Origin: Heliocidaris tuberculata
Taxonomy: Eukaryota; Echinodermata; Echinoidea; Camarodonta; Echinometridae
NCBI GenBank assembly: GCA_025618425.1
Contig: CM046833.1
Coordinates: forward strand, 5,724,356 to 5,788,355
Length of the DNA stretch: 64,000 nt
Direction: 5' to 3'
Notes under the pieces: generated by a model
Database searches by the model: none
What the model was told of the DNA's origin: nothing
Seen by the model: only the letters and a program-made list of their open reading frames with translations
Part shown: piece after piece, positions 35,151-47,100 of the stretch
Position numbering within the stretch: the first letter of the stretch is position 1
Layout of the letters: every line of letters begins with the position of its first letter
Position numbers and translations under genes: made by a program

Positions 35151-38100
35151 CTTAAATTTAGAAAGTAGATGGTAAGAGATTAGGGTTTAGAAGCATTTTA
35201 CAGTCAGATTACAGAAGAAGATTTGTAAAACGAGATCATTTCAAGTGTCAGTGAACATATCATCAAGGTTGATTAAATTGAAAAACCCCTACCAAAGTGC
35301 TGTGTTTGTATTCAAGTGCATCAAAGGCAATGCACCACCATCTCTTGCCAATATGTTCCAAACTGATTGCATAATTCACAGATAATACTCGAAATAGCAA
35401 ACATTACATATCTGGAATATTAATAAACAGTACATGTAACAATAAATAAGATAAACAGAACTCACAATAAGGAATTCTCTGCCATCCTTTATAACGGAAT
35501 ATGATTTCTTGAACGGTTTCCAGAAAAAAATGTGAGATATATTCCCTTGATTTGTTTTACTTTGAAAATATATATATATTTGTTTGTGTGTTGTTCTTGT
35601 TTTTTAACTGTCTGTATTTATGTAATATGTATATATTTGTATGTTTTGATAAATGAAATGAATAAAGAGTTGAATTGAATTAAATTCGAATACAGCAGCA
35701 AGCATCTTAATTTTGCTTCAACATCAAAGAATTAGAATTAATTTTTTTAATTGTGAGAAAGAGAATATGTCATCTTTACAAACGCCACAATAACTCTCTT
35801 GAATGCGTGTACTGTCATAGCGTATACAAAGAATAGGTTACCTGGGTTTGGGTTTTTCCCGATGAACCATTCAACAGATGCGTCGTCTCTGTTAGGTAAA
35901 CACTCCAGATCAACCTTGCTACCTGCCGTAACAGTCAAAGTACTAGGTGTTCTCACTGCAAAGGCTAGCACTTCACTGTTGTGGCTGTCGTTGAACTGTC
36001 TTTCTGCCTTCGGTGAAGAAGCGACCGTCACATCATTAGAACGTAACCAGTGCAAAAATCGAGAGACGCGTGTGTAGAATCCATATTCTCCCTCCTTTGC
36101 ACATCCGATTCCCCAGCTTACAATACCCAGTTGATACCACCGTCCATCATCATGACGAAGAGCCAACGGACCTCCACTGTCACCACTACAAGCATCCCGC
36201 TGTGCAGAGTGGTATCCTGCGCAAAACATGTTGTTGGTAAATTCAGAATTTCTATTGTCGTCAACGCTTTCTTGACAGGTTTGCCGGTTTACAAAAGGGA
36301 CCATCACTTCCTTTAAATACCGACTGCGTGGTCCTTTGAACATCTGTCGTCCCCATCCAGTTACGCGTCCAAGAGTACCAGTCTTCATGAGGCGATTGGA
36401 TAAGCGAAAAGGAGCCAGGCAAATGGGTCGAATGTAAGGGGTAAACTTCCGTAGTGGTGGTTCAATACGGACCAGGGCAATATCATTGTCATGTGTCATG
36501 TTGTCATAGTCCTTATGCACAATGATCTCTGCTGGCCTTCGTTCCATCTCTGAATCATCTTGGTTCAGTGTATCATATTCTCCGAACAATAAATTAATTT
36601 TCTCTTTTTGAATTGGACTATTAGAATGCACTTCGTACATGCAGTGCGCAGCAGTCATAACCCACCTCTGGTCCAGGAGTGTCCCACCGCAGATGGCGGT
36701 CCACTCATGATTCCTGAACTCTAAGATTTGAACCATGAAAGGTGCCGAACCATGATTCACTATATTTCCTCCGACTATACGAGTCGACCTACTCGCTTGG
36801 TTAATACCACCATCGCTGCTCCAACTAAATGAACCACTCTCAACATCATCTCCGGAACGGTCAATATGTTCATTGGTTTTCCAGACAAATGAACTACCCT
36901 CGGCACTATCACCTGATTGGTCATTATCTTCACCGGCTTTCCAGATAAATGAACTACCCTCGGCACTATCACCTGATTGGTCAATATCTTCACCGGCTTT
37001 CCAGATAAATGAACTACCCTCGGCACTGTCACCTGATTGGTCAATGTCTTTATCGGTTTTCCTGATAAATAAACCGCCTTCGGCATCAACATCCTTAGTG
37101 GTTGCTTGTACATCTCGTGACGGAGTAAGTCCGACATTATCTCGCCAAAATGTAATTGTACCGCAAACTAAAAACGGCAAAGAAATAAATAATAAGGTCA
37201 ATTTTAGGTCATCAATTTTCTTGTTTTAAGCCTAGCCTTTCATGGGATAACAGTTGGCTTCTTACGATTGGACGTCTAAAGAAATACTGTATTCACCTCA
37301 GATTCACAAATTGACATTAAATATCCCCCCCCCCCCTCCCCCGGAGCTGACGTCTCTTGCCTGAATATCAATTTTCTAGTATTTCTGAAATGTTCAAGAG
37401 AGAAATATGCATGTATATACATGTATATATAAATTAAATAGGCCAAGATTTAGGACGTAGCAGAATATACCAAGGATTTTATTTACGCGAAACTTTCGGC
37501 ATTGACGCCCTCTTCGAGGGCTGTGCAACGAAAAACAAAGACAATGGAAAAAAAATAATAGTACTGCTTCATGCGTAAATGAAAATAAGCAATGCTTTTA
37601 TGCTGACAATAACTAGTTATTGTCACCAGAAATGTATTACTATTGTTTTGTTCCATTTTCGTTGTTTTTTGGTGTACAGCCCGCGAAGAAGGCGATGATT
37701 ACTCAATTCAATTCAATTCAATTCAAAAATGGTCTTTATTAACATACAAACATGAAGCAAATATATTAATCGTACATGAAAAGCAGCCTCAGCTGGAATA
37801 TTCATGTTTACATGTTCATAGGCACAAAATTCATAAAAGACTAAACATGCAAAAAGGGTATACATTGCACAGGTTTTCATTAAAAAATGGTGACATGTAA
37901 AAGTCGTTATTAATTGCATGTAAAAAGATTGAAATATATACATTACGAAAGCTTGGCGTAAATAAAACCAGCGGTATTATCAGCTACGTGCTGAGTCTTC
38001 GCCTATTTCATTTATTTTATTTATCCAAGACGGCCCGTCATAATGTGTTCTACCCAAACTCTTCCAATTATATATATATATATATTCGATATTCGAAATT

Positions 38101-41100
38101 TCCTAGTGTAATCACTTAATAACGGCACTAGGGAGTGTCGAAAATTAATGACAGGAACAAATAAACGTTAGATTAAAGCATGAAACGACTTTTATAGTTT
38201 ATATATATATAAATAAGTATATATGAGTATACCCAAGTTTGATACCTTTTAATTAAAAAGTTGTAACCAATGTGGCCTTGAAATTTATTTCATGGTAAAG
38301 ACTAACTTTTATCATGTCTAATGATACCCCTTTTATGACTTTATTGCCACGGATGACTGAGGATCAGGGTTTTTAAAAAGTGTTGTCAAAACCTCCTTGT
38401 AACCAAGTTTGGGCTGATGCAACGAATGTGGGTAATGCCATATACATGAGTTATTTTTGATGGTCGAAAGTCCTTTTAAGAGTTGAATTCTCCTTCGTGC
38501 TTTAAAGCTTTGACATGACATTGTTCCAATCCATATGATAATACTGTATTAATTTATTTGCAAATCATTCTAACTTCTTGTCTCATGATAACTAAAAACT
38601 CTCTGCTCATTTGTCAATTGCACCATTTCACTAGCATAAGGAGCATAGGGTGTTTTTTCGAATAGCACATAAACTCAAAGGTTTACAGACCATAAAGAAT
38701 GGAACAAGAAGGAAGGATACATGTGTTGAGCATTACGAAAGTAACTGATAATAGACTTTCATGGAAAAAGATAGCTTCCCAAATTTATCTTGTCCATTTT
38801 GAATGACTCAATAAAAGGGCTTACCTTAACAAGGAATGCGGATGAAGATAAGACTAAGTCATCATGGCTAAGAAAATATCATAAGTTTTGCTTGCAATAA
38901 GCCTTTTCTTAAGTTTGAGTTGACATTAAGCCCTTTTCTATTAAATGCACAGAATCAATTGAAATAACTCAACAATTGTTTTCAAACTGAAATAAGAGAT
39001 GCACAATCAGGGCCCTGTTGCATAAAACTTACCATTAATGGTAACTCTGCTATCAATGGTAACTACCATGGTAACATCCCTCAACAGCCAATCAAAATCA
39101 AGGTTTCCATGGGAGTTACCATTGATGGCAAAGTTACCGTTAATGGTAAGTTTTATGCAACGGGGCCCAGATCTGAGACACATGCGTTGCTTCAGACCAA
39201 ACTTGGTACAAGAAGATTTTGAAAGTATCTTAAACGATGCTGCTCAGTCATCCTTGGCGGCACGGTTATGAATAAGGTACCACTCGACATAATATAAGTC
39301 TCTCTTTACTATGCGATGCATTTCAAGTTCATAGAGGTTTTAACTTTTTAATTGGAATTTGATACGCAATGTATAAATGATAAACTTGAAATAAATAACG
39401 AATTCCGTGATATATATATAAATTATATAAGGTAAGGTGATAAGATAACTAGATATGTTGCTTGAATATTGGTCATCTCAAAATTCTTGTAGGTCAACTT
39501 GTAGTCATCTCACTTCTCTATTCATGAAGGTTTCTATCTCCTACCTTCTGAGATGTCGATCTCAGGAGGATCAGTCAGAAAAAGCCAGGCATCTGCTCGA
39601 CCTAAGGATCGGCTGCGAGGGTCGCTTATAACGCATGTGTACTTTCCTTCATCTTCCACCCTTATATCAAAAAGCATAAGATTACCATTCCTCTGTACGA
39701 AGAAATCAATAAGAAGAAAGAAACCGAAGCATGAAAGTATTTATCTCTCCTTTTATCGATGAACATCAAGGAACATATGTAGAAATAAATACGTAATAAG
39801 AGAATTAAATACAAACATCGAAGTAATTTACCCCCTGATCAGACACAAAACGTTTATACCCAAACTCGATAAAGAAACGTCGTATAAAATTTTCATCGTA
39901 TAGCCTACGGACCATTCAGACGCATATCTCGACCGATTAGAAAAAAAACATCGATAGATGCGCAGTTTTCCACTGAGCATGTTGTTATGGTCGCCGCTAG
40001 CCCCTGCCCCCTGGTAAGGTCACCTTTCGCGCGCACTCACGTTAAGCCCCGCCCAGTTATACCGTTCTATGGTAGCCTCACGTTCAGACACACACGGAAA
40101 GGTGATTCGTTATCGAGTTATAGTTCAAAACGATGCTCAGACCCTAGTTCCGTTATAATACGTTTCGTTATACGACGTTTCGTTAGTCAGCGTTCAGATA
40201 CATAAATTTATCGTATAGCTATACCGTTTTGGCATAATTTTTTTTTTTTTGGGGGGGGGTCTGAACACCCTGACAGACTTCGTTATTAGGATCTGGTGAT
40301 ACACAAACAGGGTGTTCAGACACAAAAAAAAATTATACCAAAACGGTATAGCTATACGATGGATTTATGTGGATTTATGTGTCTGAACGCTGATTAACGG
40401 AACGGAACTGGGGTCAGAGCATCGTTTCGAACTAGAACTCGATAACGAATCACCTTTCCGTGTCTGAACGTATGGCGACCATAGAACGGTATAACTGGGC
40501 GGGGCTTAACATGAGCGCGCGCGAAAGGGGACCTTCCCATGTACAGGGGCTAGGGGCACAGAACTCTTAAAGACGGAGTTCTGTGGCTAGGGGCTGGCGG
40601 CGACCATAACAACATGCGCAGTGGAAAACTGCGCATCTATACGATGTTTTTTTCTAATCAGTCGAGATATGTGTCTGAACGGTCCGTAGGCTATACGATG
40701 AAAATTTTATAAGACGTTTCTTTATCGAGTTTCGGTATAAACGTTTTGTCTGAACATGGGGAAAGTCTTTATCTCCAACTACCAGATGTTATTTTACTGA
40801 TGACATGATATGGCAGTGATTGTGACTGAGTTAAAACCCCCTTTCGCCAACTGATACGTGGTGATTAAAAGATTAAGACAGTCAAAGAAAGAAACAAATG
40901 ACATAATGAATAACCCTATTCAGTCATCTGGGGAAAGAAAGCCTACCAAGAAATCACAAATAAAACAACATCGTTATCAAAAGGAAGAAGTTCAAGAAAC
41001 ACTTTTCATTACCATGAAACGAAGCAAAGGAAATTTGGATGTTATACCTTTCCGAGTCTGGCAAGGCCTTGCAGGAGTTGTTCCTATTTTATTCAACTCT

Positions 41101-44100
41101 AAACAGATGATCCACAAAAATGGTATCGAAATAATCAGAAAAGGTAACTCTACCAAACCAGGTCACGTTTATCTTTATTCACATTCTAATTTGGAAACAA
41201 TAAACAGCTCAAAAGTATTGGATTTTTATTGACTCATACGGTATGGGCATGCACATGAACGATACCACGTGAAATTAACTAGAATAATTATATCTCTTTT
41301 TTCGAAAACTTTCTTCATTGATCTTTTTAACCAGTTGCCATCACTAATAATCACAAAGTGGAGGTTTGAACATTACATTTGTCACACATCAAACGTACCT
41401 ACTCTATCCTCTTTTGCATGATCAAAAGCGAGAAAATGTAAATTTTAAGTTTCGGACTTCAAAAGAAGGGAAATAAAGAGACTCTCACTTTCAAAGGATT
41501 TTCTAGAGGCACGTCATCCTTCTCCCAGGAAATGCTCCATGTTTCATCTTTAGGGCTACACATGAACACGTGGCTGTCCTCCACCTCGATGTCGATATAG
41601 GTATCCTCTGGCACATGACTGAAGAATCCGTGAGGGTTCAAAGCTACCCGGAGTGTAAACCAAATATATATCATAGAAATTAATTAACCTTATAGTAATT
41701 TAAAAAGTATTTACTTTGCATATATCAACATTTAAATGATATATAAGCATGGTTTTGATAGAACCTCGTAGAAGCTTTTTCTCAACTTTTTCTTGCATGC
41801 TCAGATATTCTAACCAAGCGATTGCTAACAGGAGGAAGCAAACCAAAGTTTGCTTGCTAGCAATCGCTTCCCAGGGTAGCAACAGCTTACATTCCTATTC
41901 AAATTTTACTCAAATTCAAAAGGAAAGTTCTTGTTCTGGTACACAAAAGCCTGCCCGATGAGTAAATGGATTTTTGAAAAGGAAGAACTTTCTTTCTTCA
42001 TCAAGCTCCTCACCTGTTAGTCTAAGCTTTAACTTGTAGGAATTGAGATGACAAGTCATTCATTTTGGCATCTTGATCTGCCTCACTTTATTCTTAAAGC
42101 TATTAGATTACCGATACTCTTCTTCAACTATACAGTTTTTTTAAAAGTGAATTTGATCAGCAACAGTTGAAAGTGAGCGGGAGAAAAAAAAATGTTACTC
42201 TGCGCACAAACCGCCTTTGCATTATGTCCCTGAAGGTAGTTTGATTTGATGTACACTATTTTAAACTTTCTGACCATACCAGCTGCCTACGTACATGTCT
42301 GACATAGCAAGAACCATAAGTATAGCATTTATTTGATAAAATTTTATTTATAGCCCAAGTAAATTATGTGTAAATGCTAGTTTGAGGTATTTCGCCCATT
42401 CGGAACAACTGTTTAAACAGCCGTTGCTCGAGGTACAGCTCTCATTCTCAGGCCAAGTAAAATGTCGAACCGTAGTAATCGCTTGAGCATTTACTTGAAA
42501 GAAACATTTTACTAGGTAGTTTGAGCTTCCCAGGTAGTTCCCTTTTTTTTTTTTCTTCTTTTTCTTTTTTTTTCCTTTTTTTTTTTTGGGGGGGGGGGTT
42601 AGATACCACCCTCTGTGTATCAGGTACTTACTTATATTTACTTCCGCTCGTAAACACTCTGTGTTTCCAGCAAAAACTACGCATGAGTAGTGTCCTTCGT
42701 GTCTTGAATCGAATCTCGGAATGAATAGTTCGTTGTACTGGTCTACGTAGATTCCACTTTCACCACCTTTAGTAAAAAAATATATAAATAAATAAAAATG
42801 AGTGGAAATAGGCATGTGTGTGATGTATTAATTAATATGGATGGATTTTGATTTGATTGAAAAATACTAATTTTCACACTTTTGATTGCAAAATCATCAC
42901 AAACTTTGGATTCTACAATAAAGTATTAAAAAAACACCACTGAAGAGTTGTGACTTTTCTCTGTCCTAATAGTCCTAATAGTGCCAGAAACCCACCTTCG
43001 CGTTGTTGAATTTGAAGAATGATTTTTTTTTTTCGTGCATGACAATAACTTTGACTACATGTATTTATATAAAAACAATTTTCGATGTTTATGAGGAACA
43101 AGAGGTTCTTCAAAATTATTATTTATCAAATTATCATTACCCTCAAATATTGTTTGAAAAACATCATAGCGTATCTAGACCTTGACCTCAGGAGGGGCAA
43201 ACCATTCAAAATTACGGGTCTAGTCGATATGGACTAAAGGGATATGCGTAAAGAAGTTATTTCAACGTAATTTTCCTCTCAATCAAATTTAAGATTATAC
43301 CGAACTTGATATATAAATGTATTGATGCACTATTGTTAGGAGCAGAAAATTAACGAAAACCCTGAATAAATGAGTTTAGCAAGGAAACCGAATTTTAGAA
43401 AATATTTTGAATATTCTCTCACAATGCTGTGTTATGCACTTTATGCTACATCAAATTACAAAATTTCACAAGAACTTGACAAAATTTGTACGCTATTTTT
43501 TAGATTTTTGAAAATAATTTTTGGAGGAAATAAAGCGACCAACTTTACGAAAATAATATGCATTCTAAATTCTTTAAACACTATTTCTTATGCAGTTTAC
43601 AATGGATAGGGGGCGAATAATTCTGACATATGATTTTTTTTCCTTTTCTTCCCTTTTCTTTCTCTCTTGTGCGTATTCGCGCCCCTCACAGTTCCATCTC
43701 TATCCCCGCCATACCCCCGAAGGGTTGAATATACCGACATGGAAAGTATTCACTACGAGATGATTGCTACACAATACAACGGAACATTTTCCCACCTGAA
43801 TCCAGTCTTTGTCCATCTTTGAACCATGTTACAGGTATATCGTCGTCGCTCACTCGGCAGCTCGGCTCGACAAAATCTCCTTCAGAACGTACTAAATTCT
43901 GAGGTGTTTCAATGAACTGTAAGTCTGGATTACAAGGGTGTGCGATGGCTAACTCTGAAAATAATTGGAAATAGATTTCCACTCACGTCATTGCGCTAAA
44001 AGATCACAGAATTTTTCAGAATATGACATGTTCGTGGGGCATTCTTCTTGTAATAGTACGCATTAAACCTCCTATAGACATTCCTTGATCATGGACTTGT

Positions 44101-47100
44101 CAAAAGCATTCCCGTATTCAGATATTAAACTTATTTCCATTAAGCGAGCAACCTTATACTATTTTGTCAATCCTGAAATGTCAGAAAAAGACAATTTTTA
44201 CAATTTTGTACATGCTTGTACATGCCCTGCAAAGTCATTTACTAGTTAAAATTAAAAAATCGGCTACTTTTACAGTCAAGTTATCCTGCGATACAACAGC
44301 AGAGGCGTGTTAATAATAATGATTAAATAAATTAAATAGTTAAAATGATAAGGCTCGTACGAATGATACGCTGATGATTTGTTTATGTTTTTGTTTATTT
44401 TTTGTTGTTAATGAATGGCAAGTGGTGATGAAAAAAGTAGGTGCATTCAACAAAGGTAATACGCGTACTCACCTATCTGTGTGTGAAAAATTGTAAAATC
44501 GGCTCAAATGCCAGTGAATTGTGTGCAGTCCTCTAACTACATATATAATTAAGGATATGTGAAAGTATGAGAGAAAATGGAACCCGTTTACTATCCTGAA
44601 AAAGAGAAAAACGCTATTAATCTCTAGCGCAAGTCGCTCGGCTTCTTCGCTGCGCTGCAGTCACAAAAACCAAGCACAGCGCTTGGCGATTTCAGAGCGG
44701 GTTTCCAGCCCGTACGGTATTCTGTGATAGAGCGAGGTATGCCAACTGTAAGAGTTCTTCAGGGTTCGGTGGTACTCTATCCCAACATCAATGTTCAATC
44801 GTAAATATCTTGATATATAAACAACCGATCAGCTTACAAAACTCAGGCGATTCCTGTCTGAGCTAAAGGTTTGCAATTATGATTACAGCATTAGCTGGAA
44901 CAGTGATTTTTTTTCAATCCTGGGCAAAGTTAATCAATGCCTTTAAGGCTAGTTCACATATGCCGCAGTAAACCGTGGCGGGGGTTTTAAAGTGCACTGC
45001 TCTTCACTTTATGAAGTTAACTTCCCTTTACAGACATTCAAGTATTCTATGTTGTAATACCGAAATACTGACCCCCATCTGGTGTCTTTTTCGACACTTA
45101 GGTTGTAAAATCCTTTGTAATACCTAAATTTTGACATCATTTTCAGCATATCGGTGGTGAAAGTGTTTAAATTTCCCTTTTTATATGTTGTCAGGGCTTT
45201 GTGTTCTGCACAGTCACATGGGTGAATCACGATAACGTTTCGGTACGTCTCAATGAGTTGCCCATGGGTAGCGTAGATATAATTAAACTATTATTATGTC
45301 ATCACGTTAATACTCAATGCTCTTCTTCAGAATAAGTCCAAACTATATCGATTTGCATTCATGTATTTTTTTTTTAATTATTGATTAATCATTCATATTC
45401 GATGTACACCTTAATTATAGTTATTTACTTATAAATACCATGGCCATGATGGCCGTGTTTTGTACGCTCAATCAACTTTCCTCTGACTTTAAACCGTATT
45501 AGCATCTGGAGCCTATAGTTAACAAGCTGTGCTTTAACTTTAGGCTCCTTCATATAATCATTTCTAATTTAACCAAGTCCTTAATTTACAAGCAACTACA
45601 AGCATCCAAACTGATTTGATATATGTTATGTACATATGTTCGTTCAAAACACTTTTGCATTATTTTTTTTTCCTATTCATTGTAAACAAAATTTACAATG
45701 TGTAACGTGAAATGTGAAATATGAAAATAAACCGAACTCATCTGAACTGAAGTGGACATTTTATTAATCTTATAACCCACAGGTGAGTAAGTATGCATAG
45801 GACCTTAGTTTCGTCACTCATTCCAACTTACAATTCATTTAATATACACACAAAAAACCCAAAATGCAAAACAAAACAAAACGCCTGAGTTATTCGTCAC
45901 GGTTTTCTCTAGGTGGCTCTAAATGACGGCAACACTGTGACGTCACTTATTGATAATGATTAAAGCATTACTTTTCTTTAAATGTTCATTTCTCCCTTTA
46001 TACAAATGCAACAAAGCGATAACTATTTATTCAAAGATGTGGTATAAATATAAGAAAAGTATACACTACATATTTCTAGATACTTGTAAGATTCATTGAC
46101 TTTCGGCAAACTACTGAAGTCGCCCCAAACCACCTCGATAAAGCTATGGTCACAAATCAGGGCGGCGACCGACCGATTTGTAGCCTGCTCGGGCGCCGCT
46201 GGAATTTAGACATCGCCCAACGATTTTTTTTTGGAGAAGTCGAGCGGGCTGTAAAGCCCCAGCGAGGCCCTGTTGATTTCCCGTCGGTCGTCGGGCGATT
46301 TTAGGTCAAAACTCGGCGAAATCGGGGGATCTTCTCCGCGCGGCGTCTGAGCAGTGACCGAATGATGACCCACCGATTCCCGGACGATCTTCCACCGACC
46401 ACCGGCCGATTTTTAAGAAATCGCCCGGCGGCCGGCCGATGATCGATGGGGCATCTGCAGGTGTCCCGTAGGCGTACCGGCGGCGGCCCGCCGGTCTCCG
46501 CCGGGAATTTCTCTCCAGCGACCTGGGTATATATATGTGACTGCGCCTTGGCCATCATCAACAACGCTTTTGCTCTGCATCTGAGAGGTCAACGAGGTCT
46601 ACGATGCCTTTGATTCCACCTCAACGGCTACGACAGCGAGATCCACAAGCCCAGCATTTTGCCCGGCTGAGGGAGAGGGTGGCGTACGACCGCCCGGACG
46701 CCGGTCTATTTTGAACTCGCCGGTCGGTCACCGACCACTGACCCACCGATCTCCCAGCGGCGACCAGGCGGCGACCGCTCGACAGCCTTTGATCTAGCGG
46801 CTTCGATTTTTGACCAAAATCGCTCGACGGCGACCGCTCGATTAGGTCGGTGCCCGGGCGGCGACCGAGAGGGCATCTAGCGTATTTTGGGCGGCGAGTG
46901 AAAAGTGGCCAGGCGCCGCCGAAATGTTAACTCCGCGCTAAAACTTCAGCGGCGACCGAGCGATGCCCTTAAAAAAAAGCGGTGCCCGGGTGGCCGCCGC
47001 TCGGTGCCCGGGCAAAATTGGCTAAAAACTCGCCGCCCGGCAGCCGGGCAGGCTGATTTTCTGGGATGTGCTAGGTTTTATGATTTCACTGGAATACACG

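Noticed and set aside
37140..37201. Signal peptide reading [14 protein letters not shown] before the protease repeats
   Set aside because: It starts at TTG, has no in-frame ATG upstream, and overlaps the pyrimidine tract and acceptor that precede the exon. It is intron sequence.
36873..37229. Plus-strand open frame of 118 codons with [12 protein letters not shown] repeats
   Set aside because: It is the complement of the 60-bp coding repeat in the protease exon and has no independent support.
40858..41232. 124-codon plus-strand frame in intron 13-14
   Set aside because: No domain, starts with GTG rather than ATG, antisense to the host gene, no splice context.
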